A DNA stretch of 11,391 bases. Origin: an uncultured Eubacteriales bacterium. GTDB lineage: Bacteria; Bacillota; Clostridia; Christensenellales; Aristaeellaceae. The DNA lies in NCBI GenBank assembly GCA_900553315.1, contig USCW01000040.1, positions 1 to 11,391 of the forward strand, in the 5' to 3' direction. Shown piece after piece: positions 1 to 6,622 of this stretch (its first letter is position 1; each line of letters opens with the position of its first letter). The translations under genes and the position numbers were made by a program. The notes under the pieces are model-generated. The model was given only the letters and a program-made list of their open reading frames with translations. It was not told the origin of the DNA and ran no database searches.

Positions 1-834
1 CCCGTGGCGGTGGGCGCGGGCGACGGCGCGTGCGCGGCTCATGGTGCGCGGCCCCATGAGCGGGGAGCGGCGTACATGAACATCGGCTCCTCGGCATGGG
101 TCAGCGCCATGAGCGACCAGCCCATCATGGACCGTGAGCTGCGGCTGTTCAACTATTTCGACATGGATGAAAGCTGCTATAATGTCTGCGGCACGGTGCA
201 GTCCGGGGCGGCGGCGTTTAACTGGGCGCTGGATACGCTGATCGCGCTGGATGATCCGGCGAAGAAAAAAGACTTTGCTGCCTTGGAGGCCATGGCGCGC
301 AGCGTGCCCGCAGGGGCGAACGGCGTGTTTTTCCTGCCGACGCTGATGGGGGAGCGTACCCCGTGGTGGACGGCGAAGGCCTCGGGAATGCTCATCGGCT
401 GCACGCTGTACCATCGTCCGGAGCATATTCTGCGGGCGGTGTATGAGGGCGTGATGCAGGCGCTGCGGTTCTGCGGCGACATTCTGCGGGAGAACGGTCT
501 GCCCGTACAGGCGCTGACGCTGATCGGCGGCGGTGCGAAGAGCGGGCTGTGGGGGCAGATGGCAGCGGATATGTTCGGTGCGCACATCAGCGTACACGCC
601 ACGCCTCACGAGGCCACAAGTCTGGGTGCGGCGCTGGCGGCGGGCGTGGGCATCGGCTGGTATCGGGACTTCAGGGAGGCGGCGGAGGTCATTCACCGGG
701 AGCGCTCCTATGAGCCTGATCCGCAGACGCAGGCGGCCTACGCGAAGCATTTCGCGGTGTATCGTCAGCTGTATCCCATGACAAGGAACGCCCATGAGGC
801 GGTCTACGCTTACCAGCAGGAAAACGGGCAGTAA
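1..834 (+). CDS. FGGY-family carbohydrate kinase, C-terminal part (5' truncated by window)
   Basis: This is the C-terminal 277 residues of an FGGY kinase (xylulokinase/gluconokinase/glycerol kinase superfamily), which phosphorylates a sugar or polyol with ATP in the cytoplasm. The reading frame is open from base 1, so the GTG at base 4 is not a start. Visible features, numbered from the first codon: GAGDGA (5-10) with the presumed catalytic-base Asp8; the IGSSAW stretch (28-33); FLPTLMGERTPWW (111-123); an FGGY signature-2-like segment from G129 to E149, with a Cys at one usually aliphatic position; and the ATP-binding LIGGGAKS (174-181) followed by LWGQMAAD and EATSLGAA. It looks like the xylulokinase-like branch, but that branch covers many substrates and none can be assigned. 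Stretch 16-22 (ARPHERG) is divergent from the usual glycine-rich GAGAVREG type but keeps its length, so I see no frameshift. The stop is TAA at 832-834. The next gene starts 201 bases later. Confidence 0.9.
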   Translation, partial: PVAVGAGDGACAAHGARPHERGAAYMNIGSSAWVSAMSDQPIMDRELRLFNYFDMDESCYNVCGTVQSGAAAFNWALDTLIALDDPAKKKDFAALEAMARSVPAGANGVFFLPTLMGERTPWWTAKASGMLIGCTLYHRPEHILRAVYEGVMQALRFCGDILRENGLPVQALTLIGGGAKSGLWGQMAADMFGAHISVHATPHEATSLGAALAAGVGIGWYRDFREAAEVIHRERSYEPDPQTQAAYAKHFAVYRQLYPMTRNAHEAVYAYQQENGQ

Positions 835-1035
835 GCGGACTGTTACATAAGCGGCAATGCCGCCTTCCTGACACACGGCAATGTGGAAAAAGAAGGAAAA
901 ACAGAAAGCCGTGTCAAATTGCTAGATGCAAGAGGTTTCATAAAAAAGCACCTGTTTGAACTGCTTCAGCCTGATAGAAATGTATATCAATCCAGTCAGG
1001 GGCAGGCCATCCGGGAAGAAGGGAGCTGTCTACCC
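835..1035 (+). other. Kinase-DeoR intergenic region, no clear promoter or terminator
   Basis: This 201-base gap has no strong terminator after the kinase and no convincing -35/-10 pair. It holds a small perfect hairpin at 851-863 (GCGGC, loop AAT, GCCGC) without a T-run, and a short palindrome TGAA-N4-TTCA at 957-968. A reading frame continuous with the regulator is open from a GTG at 883, but it lacks a ribosome binding site and has no family resemblance. Read-through from the kinase into the regulator is possible. Confidence 0.4.
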
Positions 1036-1794
1036 ATGAAAATGGAGGAGAGAAGAAAGCAAATCGTTGAATTGGTGAACCGGGAGGGCAACGTCAGCTT
1101 CGGCCGACTGAAGGCTGAGTTCGATCCCGTCTCTGAAATGACCCTGCGCCGCGATCTGGAGGCGCTGGACAAGGCGGGGAGCATCATCCGTGTTCACGGC
1201 GGCGTAAAGTCCGTGGAGGTGGTGATCGGCACGGACGACCTGCTGCTGAAGCGCAGCGTGCGCAACATGGAAGCCAAGGCGATCATCGCACAGAAGGCGG
1301 TGGAGCTTCTGCGCGTCAATACGGCGATTTTTCTGGACTCCGGCTCCACGGCGACCATGCTGGCCCAGCGAATTCCGGATAATCATTATATGATCTTCAC
1401 CAGCGGCATCTCCTGCGTGCAGGAAATGCTTCGGCTGAACGAGGTGCAGATCCATATGGTGGGCGGCAAGCTGAACCGGGCGAGTCAGAGCGTATGCTCT
1501 TCCAAGAGTCTGGCGTATCTGGAAAACGTGAATTTCCAGACGGCCTTCCTGGGCGTGACGGGCTTCAATTTAGAGCATGGCTTCACCTGCGGCACGGAGG
1601 ACGAATGCGAGCTGAAGCGCACGGTCATCCGCAACACGGACATGGTGGTGGCCATGATGGACAGCAGCAAGGTGGGCATCAGCAGCACGTTTACCTATGC
1701 CATGCCTAACGACGTGGACGTGGTCATTACCGATGGGCAGATCGACCGCAAATCCCTCCGTGTGCTGGAGGATGCGGGCGTAACGGTGCTGTAA
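1036..1794 (+). CDS. DeoR-family transcriptional regulator
   Basis: This 252-residue protein is a repressor of the DeoR/GlpR type, which binds operator DNA and releases it when a phosphorylated sugar or polyol binds the C-terminal domain. The N-terminal winged helix-turn-helix spans about residues 4-56, with the typical EMTLRRDLEALDKAG (34-48) recognition region and RVHGG (52-56) wing. The DeoR C-terminal sensor domain follows from about 70, with FLDSGSTATMLA (99-110) as the usual phosphate-ligand loop, VGGKLNR (142-148) and MMDSSKVG (207-214). I chose ATG 1036 because the start gives the standard family length and puts the helix-turn-helix at the N-terminus. A purine-rich AAGAAGGGAG (1015-1024) lies 11 bases upstream. 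An open extension back to GTG 883 exists but adds 51 residues without homology. The gene lies between a kinase and the transporter operon, so it is the likely local regulator of the inverted repeat at 2052-2081. The effector is unknown; a triose or glycerol phosphate would fit the neighbouring enzymes. Confidence 0.93.
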   Translation: MKMEERRKQIVELVNREGNVSFGRLKAEFDPVSEMTLRRDLEALDKAGSIIRVHGGVKSVEVVIGTDDLLLKRSVRNMEAKAIIAQKAVELLRVNTAIFLDSGSTATMLAQRIPDNHYMIFTSGISCVQEMLRLNEVQIHMVGGKLNRASQSVCSSKSLAYLENVNFQTAFLGVTGFNLEHGFTCGTEDECELKRTVIRNTDMVVAMMDSSKVGISSTFTYAMPNDVDVVITDGQIDRKSLRVLEDAGVTVL

Positions 1795-1822
1795 GGATCA
1801 AAGCAGCGTGAAAACCGCATAG

Positions 1823-1877
1823 CAAATCTGCAAACGGGCGAAACAAACGTTTCGCCTGTTTGTTTTACACAGATTTG
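1823..1877 (+). terminator. Rho-independent terminator after the DeoR gene, nested hairpin
   Basis: A 14-bp stem (1831-1844 with 1849-1862, one G-T wobble) closes a four-base AAAC loop and is followed directly by TTTT (1863-1866), so it reads as a rho-independent terminator 36 bases after the regulator stop codon. An outer perfect 8-bp arm pair, CAAATCTG (1823-1830) and CAGATTTG (1870-1877), surrounds it. The whole forms one long, interrupted hairpin that separates the regulator transcript from the transporter operon. Confidence 0.85.
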
Positions 1878-2011
1878 ATGCTTCCATGTGCTGGAATTGA
1901 AGGGGCCGTAGTATCTTAAAAGCGTGCCTGAGCCAACGCTTTCGCACACAATAACTGCCGAGATTGTCAAGAAAAAAACGAGATTTCTTTATTCTTTTTG
2001 CATATTTGCTA
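1878..2011 (+). promoter_or_regulatory. Upstream regulatory stretch with inverted repeat and A/T-rich tract
   Basis: This non-coding stretch between the terminator and the operon promoter contains two perfect inverted repeats: TTCCA-N5-TGGAA at 1882-1896 and AAAGCGT-N10-ACGCTTT at 1919-1942. It also has an A/T-rich tract from about 1969 to 2011, directly upstream of the -35 box, that could act as an UP element. Neither repeat matches the catabolite-responsive element consensus well. Their role as activator or repressor sites is unproven. Confidence 0.35.
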
Positions 2012-2040
2012 TTGACAACCGCGGGTTTGTTGTGTATCAT
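2012..2040 (+). promoter_or_regulatory. Sigma-A-type promoter of the transporter operon
   Basis: The -35 box TTGACA (2012-2017) is a perfect match, the spacer is 17 bases, and the -10 box TATCAT (2035-2040) matches five of six. Transcription should start near 2047, giving a leader of about 250 nt before the binding-protein start codon. The A/T-rich tract upstream and the operator-like repeat immediately downstream fit a strong, regulated promoter. Confidence 0.85.
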
Positions 2041-2046
2041 GAATCC

Positions 2047-2299
2047 AGTGATTGAAACAAGCACGCGTTCGCTTCTTTCAACGATGAATTGAGCGAATGA
2101 CGAAACTAGGATGTGCGTTTCAACCGTGCATCCGTTGGCAGAACAGAAAAGGGATACCGCGCAGAAGGAGGGAAGAGCCGCCCCGGAAAGCTGTTGGCAC
2201 AGGAAGAAATGCTTATGATTCCATAGCGACTTGACACCCTGAAGGCAAGAACGTTGATAAGCGGCAGGTGCCGCTGAAAAAAGAGGAGGTTTACCCAGT
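2047..2299 (+). promoter_or_regulatory. Long structured 5' leader of the transporter operon
   Basis: About 250 nt separate the predicted transcription start from the first gene. The leader holds the operator-like repeat, then an 8-bp hairpin (2109-2116 with 2126-2133, loop of nine), an orphan Shine-Dalgarno-like AAGGAGGG (2165-2172) with no start codon within useful distance, and a perfect 7-bp hairpin AGCGGCA-GG-TGCCGCT (2260-2275) just before the real ribosome binding site AGGAGGT (2284-2290). I do not recognise a known riboswitch class. There is no T-run for attenuation. mRNA stabilisation or modulation of initiation is the likeliest role. Confidence 0.45.
2052..2081 (+). promoter_or_regulatory. 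Candidate DeoR-family operator, 11+11 bp inverted repeat
   Basis: TTGAAACAAGC (2052-2062) is mirrored by GCTTCTTTCAA (2071-2081) across an 8-base spacer, with 10 of 11 positions complementary. The repeat begins 11 bases after the -10 box, where a bound repressor would block early transcription. Its left arm, extended to TTGAAACAAGCA, recurs exactly at 10059-10070 beside the second promoter. A further inverted core, GTTTCAA (2117-2123), lies in the leader. Assignment to the adjacent DeoR protein is inference from proximity and from the arm type. Confidence 0.6.
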
Positions 2300-3601
2300 A
2301 TGAAGAAACTCTTGGCAGTCCTGATCTCTCTGGCAATGCTCGCCTGTGTGCTGCCTGCAGCCATGGCGGACGAAGAGCCCATCCACATCAAGTTCTGGCA
2401 CACCCGCGGCTCCGGCGCGAACTACGAGGTTGTGCAGCACTCTGTGAACACCTTCAACGAGACCATCGGCAAGGAAAAGGGCATCGTTGTTGAGGAAGTT
2501 TACAGCGGCAGCTACAATGACATCCTGCCCGCGACCCAGCTGGCTATCCAGTCCGGCGAGTCTCCTCAGGTTGTCGTGTCCGGCAACACCTTCGTGAACT
2601 ATCTGTTGGAAGACGGCGTTTTGGCTGACATGGCTCCTCTGGCTAAGTCCACCGGCTGGGATACCGCCAACCTGCTGCAGCCCTTCCAGGAGATCAAGGG
2701 CAACACCGACGGTACTCTGTACTCCCTGCCCTATGTCCGCTCCACTCCCTTGTTCTACTACAACAAGACCATGGCGGATGCGAAGGGCCTGACCGCTCCC
2801 ACCACCGTGGATGAGATGGTCGAGTTCTGCCGCGCCCTGTGGCAGAAGGACGGCGAGAACACCTCCGTGTACGGCCTGTGCATCCTGAACGACTTCGGTT
2901 ACATCCAGGCTGCGAACCTGTACCAGCTGGGCTCCGCTTATCTGAACAAGGAAGGCACCGCTTGCCCCGCGCTGGACGACGGCACGATGCTGAAGGTGCT
3001 GGGCGACTGGCGCTCCTGGATCGACGAGGGCTGGTGCTCTCCCTATGACGCTACCAACGCTGGCGCTGTGGCGACCGAAATGTTCGCGCAGCAGAAGCTG
3101 GCCTGCCTGGTGTATTCCTCCGGCGGTCTGTCCACCATGTCTAAGAACGCCAAGGATAACGGCTTCGAGCTGGGCGTGGCGCAGTATCCCACCTATGACG
3201 CTGACAAGCGTATCGCCGAGATCGGCGGCGGCAACATCTGCATCATCGCCGAGGGCAACACCGACGAGCAGATCGCTGCTTCTTGGGAATTCGTGCAGTA
3301 TCTGATGAGCGATGAAATGGTGACCTACAACACCACCATGACCGGTTATGTTCCCACCACCCGTTCTGTGGCCGAATACGAAGGCATGAAGAAGTTCTGG
3401 GAGGAGAACCCGCTGTTCAAGGTCGCTTACGATCAGGTTACCACCGGTCGCTGCCAGGAGAACCCCTACAGCGAGTATCTGCAGGACTTCACCCAGTGCT
3501 GCTGGGATGCTGTCTCCCTGCTGATCCAGGATCAGAGCATCACCGCTGAGGAGGCTGTGGAGCATATCCGCACCAACAGCGCCCAGTTCTTCAACAAATA
3601 A
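2300..3601 (+). CDS. UgpB-like ABC transporter substrate-binding protein
   Basis: This 433-residue extracellular family 1 solute-binding protein captures the ligand for the permease and ATPase encoded next. It has a Sec signal peptide: MKKLL, a hydrophobic stretch to about 18, then a signal peptidase I-type site AMA|D after residue 23. The only Cys nearby (C16, context MLAC) is a poor lipobox, unusual for a Gram-positive binding protein. The overall course resembles E. coli UgpB, the glycerol-3-phosphate/glycerophosphodiester binder: FWH (32-34), YSGSY (68-72), STPLFYYNK (148-156), YSSGG (272-276) and TGYVPTT (348-354) align with UgpB segments I recall, several of them ligand-lining. Related sugar binders share parts of this pattern, so the ligand is not fixed. 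The start ATG 2300 has AGGAGGT nine bases upstream. Codon choice (GCT, CCT, TCT, AAG) differs from the neighbours and suggests high expression. It is first in the operon and followed by a strong hairpin. Confidence 0.9.
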   Translation: MKKLLAVLISLAMLACVLPAAMADEEPIHIKFWHTRGSGANYEVVQHSVNTFNETIGKEKGIVVEEVYSGSYNDILPATQLAIQSGESPQVVVSGNTFVNYLLEDGVLADMAPLAKSTGWDTANLLQPFQEIKGNTDGTLYSLPYVRSTPLFYYNKTMADAKGLTAPTTVDEMVEFCRALWQKDGENTSVYGLCILNDFGYIQAANLYQLGSAYLNKEGTACPALDDGTMLKVLGDWRSWIDEGWCSPYDATNAGAVATEMFAQQKLACLVYSSGGLSTMSKNAKDNGFELGVAQYPTYDADKRIAEIGGGNICIIAEGNTDEQIAASWEFVQYLMSDEMVTYNTTMTGYVPTTRSVAEYEGMKKFWEENPLFKVAYDQVTTGRCQENPYSEYLQDFTQCCWDAVSLLIQDQSITAEEAVEHIRTNSAQFFNK

Positions 3602-3624
3602 GCTCGACGAACCAAGCGACGAAC

Positions 3625-3653
3625 GGGGGCAGCGGAGAGCATCCGCTGCCCCC
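3625..3653 (+). terminator. Intercistronic hairpin after the binding-protein gene
   Basis: A perfect 12-bp GC-rich stem (GGGGGCAGCGGA at 3625-3636 with TCCGCTGCCCCC at 3642-3653, loop GAGCA) begins 24 bases after the stop codon. There is no T-run, so it is not a standard terminator. Such hairpins after binding-protein genes usually protect the upstream mRNA from 3' decay and so raise the binding protein above the permeases. Partial termination is also possible. Confidence 0.7.
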
Positions 3654-3728
3654 CAGCAAATTCCCGAAATGTCGGCAATTTCCAGTTTAATGCCCTGAGA
3701 AGAAACTTGCGATGCGGAGGAAAGCACC

Positions 3729-4784
3729 ATGGCACAGATTGAGTTTCGAAAAGTAACCAAGGCCTTTGATAAAGTAAAGGTTATCGAGGACTTGGATTTG
3801 GTCATCCCGGATGGTAAATTCACCGTGCTGGTCGGCGCTTCCGGCTGCGGCAAGACCACCCTACTGCGGATGATCGCCGGTATCGGCCCGGCCACGTCCG
3901 GTCAAGTGCTGCTGGATGGCAAGGATATTACCGATATGGCTCCCGGTAAGCGCGACATTGCAATGGTTTTCCAGAACTACGCTATTTATCCCACCATGTC
4001 CGTCCGGGAGAACATCGAATTCGGCCTGAAGAATAACAAGGTTCCCAAGGAAGAGCGGCTTCGCCGCATTACTGAGGTGGCCGCGTCGGTCGGCCTGACC
4101 GAATATCTGGATCGGAAGCCCTCCACGCTGTCCGGTGGTCAGCGTCAGCGTATCGCGCTGGCTCGCGCCATGGTGAAGCAGCCAAAGGTCTTCCTGATGG
4201 ACGAACCCCTTTCCAACCTGGACGCGAAGCTGCGCGCCAGTATGCGTACTGAGCTGATCGAGCTGCACGAGCGGCTGAAGACCACCTTTGTCTACGTGAC
4301 TCACGATCAGGTAGAGGCCATGGCCATGGCGGACATGATCGTGCTGATGGACAAGGGCAAGATCATGCAGCAGGGCGCACCCGAGGATGTGTACCGTGAC
4401 CCCGACAATATCTTTGCCGCGCAGTTCATCGGTACGCCCTCCATGAATATCTACCCGCTGGGCGAAAACGGTATCCGTATCGGCTTCCGCCCGGAAAAGA
4501 CCATGCTGAGCCGCGAGCCCGGCAACGAAGCTCTGACCCGCAAGTGCGAGGTGCTGACCCGCGAAATGCTGGGTTCCGAGACCATCTACAAGGTGCAGAT
4601 GGGTGAGCTTGGCCTGATGGTGAAGAGCACAGACGAAACCTTCCATATTGGCGACCATTGCTATCTGTCGGTGAAGGCAAAGCACATGCACTTCTTCGAT
4701 CAGAACGGCGATCGCATTCGTCCCGAAAACTGCCCTACCTATGAAAAGCTGATTAAGATCGCCGGAGGGGAGAACGATGCGTAA
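3729..4784 (+). CDS. ABC transporter ATP-binding protein, UgpC/MalK/MsmX type
   Basis: This 351-residue cytoplasmic ATPase powers uptake by the adjacent permeases. All ABC motifs are intact: Walker A GASGCGKTT (36-44), Q-loop Gln82 in VFQNYAIYP, signature LSGGQ (134-138), Walker B VFLMDEP (154-160) with Glu159, D-loop SNLD, and H-loop His192. After about residue 235 comes a TOBE/regulatory domain of the MalK-UgpC class, with IGFRPEK (251-257) and a short C-terminus (MalK is about 370 residues). The start ATG 3729 is preceded by GGAGG (3716-3720). The last 8 bases overlap the start of the first permease gene (ATG at 4777), which implies translational coupling. A dedicated ATPase inside the operon contrasts with the many Gram-positive sugar importers that share one MsmX-type ATPase. 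Confidence 0.95.
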   Translation: MAQIEFRKVTKAFDKVKVIEDLDLVIPDGKFTVLVGASGCGKTTLLRMIAGIGPATSGQVLLDGKDITDMAPGKRDIAMVFQNYAIYPTMSVRENIEFGLKNNKVPKEERLRRITEVAASVGLTEYLDRKPSTLSGGQRQRIALARAMVKQPKVFLMDEPLSNLDAKLRASMRTELIELHERLKTTFVYVTHDQVEAMAMADMIVLMDKGKIMQQGAPEDVYRDPDNIFAAQFIGTPSMNIYPLGENGIRIGFRPEKTMLSREPGNEALTRKCEVLTREMLGSETIYKVQMGELGLMVKSTDETFHIGDHCYLSVKAKHMHFFDQNGDRIRPENCPTYEKLIKIAGGENDA

Positions 4785-5688
4785 AAAGGATATCCCGCTT
4801 GGAGAAAAGCGGTGGAAGAGCTACCTCTCTTCCTACCTGATGATTCTCCCGGCCATCATTTTCCTGCTGCTCTTTACGGTTTATCCCATGATTCACATTA
4901 TCCAGCTCAGCCTGTACAGGGGCAACGCCTTGAAGCCCTTTAAGGAATTCGTAGGGCTGGACAACTTCCGACAACTGTTTTTCGTCAAAACGGACTTTCT
5001 GGCCGCGCTGAAGAACACCGCGTATTATACGGTGATGGAGCTGGTGCTGACCATTGTACTGGCTGTCGTCTTCGGCGTGTGGATGCAGCGGGATCGCAAG
5101 ATCAACCGCGTGGCGCAGACCGTGTTCTTTACGCCCCATCTGGTGGCCTCCATCTCCTGCGCCTTCATTTGGACGTGGCTGTATAACAAGAACGATTACG
5201 GCCTGTTCAATACCGTCCTTGGCTTTTTCGGCATTCCCTACCAAAGCTGGCTGAACGACTCCAAGCTTGCCATGAACTGCGTTATCGTCATGAACGTTTG
5301 GAAGTCTATCGGCTACTATGCCCTGATTATTCTGGCGGCGCTGAAATCCATTCCCACGGAAATCTATGAGGCCGCCAAGCTGGACAACGCATCGCCCACG
5401 AAGGTGTTCTTCAAGATCACCCTGCCGATGCTTTCGCCGCAGCTGTTCTTTCTGCTGATTACCATCACCACGGGCGCGTTTAAGGTCTTCGATTCCATGC
5501 GGATTATGACGAACGGCGGCCCTGGCGACTCGACCCGCGTACTGTGCATGTATATCTATGACTATGCCTTCCAGCGGAGCAACACGCTGGGCATTGGCGC
5601 TGCGGCGGGCGTGGTGCTGATGATTATCCTGATCCTTGTGACGCTGCTGGACTTCAAGGGTCTGGAGCGCAAGGTTCATTACCAATAA
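4777..5688 (+). CDS. ABC transporter permease, UgpA/MalF type
   Basis: This 303-residue inner-membrane permease is one half of the translocation channel. Six membrane segments can be seen at about 17-43, 80-103, 112-136, 163-190, 217-240 and 271-292. The EAA loop that docks on the ATPase is clear: EAAKLDNASPTKVFFKITLP (198-217), followed by the family's typical TNGGPGDST (245-253) and YDYAF. Near the N-terminus, FVGLDNF (58-64) is also characteristic. The start ATG 4777 lies inside the ATPase gene, with GGAGGGG (4764-4770) six bases upstream. There is no long periplasmic P2 loop like that of enteric MalF, so it resembles UgpA and Gram-positive sugar permeases. It works as a heterodimer with the next protein. 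Confidence 0.93.
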   Translation: MRKKDIPLGEKRWKSYLSSYLMILPAIIFLLLFTVYPMIHIIQLSLYRGNALKPFKEFVGLDNFRQLFFVKTDFLAALKNTAYYTVMELVLTIVLAVVFGVWMQRDRKINRVAQTVFFTPHLVASISCAFIWTWLYNKNDYGLFNTVLGFFGIPYQSWLNDSKLAMNCVIVMNVWKSIGYYALIILAALKSIPTEIYEAAKLDNASPTKVFFKITLPMLSPQLFFLLITITTGAFKVFDSMRIMTNGGPGDSTRVLCMYIYDYAFQRSNTLGIGAAAGVVLMIILILVTLLDFKGLERKVHYQ

Positions 5689-5706
5689 GAAAGGAGAGGC
5701 TGAAAA

Positions 5707-6561
5707 ATGGATGGTTCTCAGATTAAAAGACGCTTACGGAATTACCTGCCGAATCTTCCCGGCGACATTTTTAAGATCGCCATCATGCTGATTTTCATCT
5801 TCCCCTTCTATTGGATGATTATCACCGCCTTTAAGACCTACAGCGAGGCGATTCAAACGCCGCCTACCCTGTGGCCGCAGAACTTCACGCTGGAGGCCTT
5901 CACCAACATCTTTTCCCGCGGCATTGACATTACCCAGTATGCCATCAACTCTGTTGTGGTCACGCTCTCTGTCATTGCCATTCAGCTGGTGGTCATGGTA
6001 CCCGCATCCTACGCGTTCTCTAAGCGGCGGTTCCCGTTGCAGGGGATTTTGTTCGGCATCGTGCTGATCGCCTTCATGATCCCCGGACAGATCACCTACA
6101 TCAGCGTGTATCTGATGATGTCCAAGGCGAAGCTGATTAACTCCCTGTGGCCGCAGATTCTGCCCCTTGGCGCGAATGCCTTCGGTATCTTCATGCTGCG
6201 GCAGGGCTTCAAGCAGATCCCGGATGAGATCATTGAGTCCGCCCGGCTGGACAACGCCAGCGAGGCGCAGATTATGACCCGTATCTGTCTGCCCATGTGC
6301 AAATCCAGCATGATTACTATTGCAATGTTTTCCTTCATCGGCACTTGGAACGCCTACTTCTGGCCGTTGGTTATGACGAACAGCGATAAGTTCCGTCCTT
6401 TGACCCTGTACATTGAAAAGCTGAAGCAGGAAGTCGAGCAGGGCATTATGTGGAACGAGATCATGGCCGGCAACTTCATTCTGGTGGTGCCCGTCATTAT
6501 CGTGTTCATCTTTGCCAGCAAGAAGATCATCCAAGCCTTTGCCTACAATGGTATGAAATAA
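5707..6561 (+). CDS. ABC transporter permease, UgpE/MalG type
   Basis: This 284-residue second permease completes the channel. Six hydrophobic segments are visible at about 20-41, 79-104, 114-138, 148-166, 199-222 and 255-275. The EAA loop reads ESARLDNASEAQIMTRICLP (177-196), and the usual WNAYFWPL (214-221) and C-terminal NGMK are present. The gap after the first permease is 18 bases, with AAGGAG (5691-5696) placed ten bases before ATG 5707. The MalG/UgpE assignment rests on the PLTLYI-type segment (231-236) and on length. With the three preceding genes it forms a complete carbohydrate-uptake-family-1 importer. Confidence 0.93.
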   Translation: MDGSQIKRRLRNYLPNLPGDIFKIAIMLIFIFPFYWMIITAFKTYSEAIQTPPTLWPQNFTLEAFTNIFSRGIDITQYAINSVVVTLSVIAIQLVVMVPASYAFSKRRFPLQGILFGIVLIAFMIPGQITYISVYLMMSKAKLINSLWPQILPLGANAFGIFMLRQGFKQIPDEIIESARLDNASEAQIMTRICLPMCKSSMITIAMFSFIGTWNAYFWPLVMTNSDKFRPLTLYIEKLKQEVEQGIMWNEIMAGNFILVVPVIIVFIFASKKIIQAFAYNGMK

Positions 6562-6567
6562 TCGACC

Positions 6568-6602
6568 GCCAGGCAGGAGGCTTCTCCTGTCTGGCTCATT
6601 TT
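6568..6602 (+). terminator. Hairpin between permease and phosphodiesterase genes, partial terminator
   Basis: A 12-bp stem (6568-6579 with 6584-6595, one G-T wobble) with loop GCTT starts seven bases after the permease stop codon and is followed by TCATTTT. The short, interrupted T-run suggests only partial termination, which would lower expression of the downstream enzymes relative to the transporter. No promoter is visible before the next gene, so the operon probably continues. Confidence 0.55.
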
Positions 6603-6622
6603 GTGAGGGGAGAGTTGAATCT

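Noticed and set aside
46..66. Possible frameshift in the kinase near the catalytic Asp
   Set aside because: The divergent stretch keeps the length expected from the family and the frame resumes with conserved motifs, so divergence explains it without an indel.
883..1035. Upstream GTG start that would extend the DeoR protein by 51 residues
   Set aside because: There is no ribosome binding site and no homology in the added part, and the 1036 start gives the standard family length with the helix-turn-helix at the N-terminus.
1919..1942. Catabolite-responsive element (CcpA site)
   Set aside because: Aligned to the 14-base consensus it misses several fixed positions; it is better described as an unassigned inverted repeat.
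2097..2234. 45-codon open frame in the operon leader as a leader peptide
   Set aside because: It has no ribosome binding site, an arginine/proline-rich composition without a signal, and no codon run suggesting attenuation.
2231..2261. Second promoter inside the leader (TTGACA at 2231-2236)
   Set aside because: The only -10-like hexamer, GATAAG, is 19 bases away and matches poorly.
2047..2299. A known metabolite riboswitch
   Set aside because: I could not match conserved motifs of common classes such as c-di-GMP, cobalamin, TPP or guanidine, and no terminator or anti-terminator pair was found.
2291..3895. Long open minus-strand frame (534 codons) opposite the binding-protein gene
   Set aside because: It is a low-complexity shadow of a well-recognised gene on the + strand, has no family resemblance, and spans the end of the next gene. 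Long minus-strand frames at 6596-7930, 8313-9830 and 9830-11185 are rejected for the same reason.
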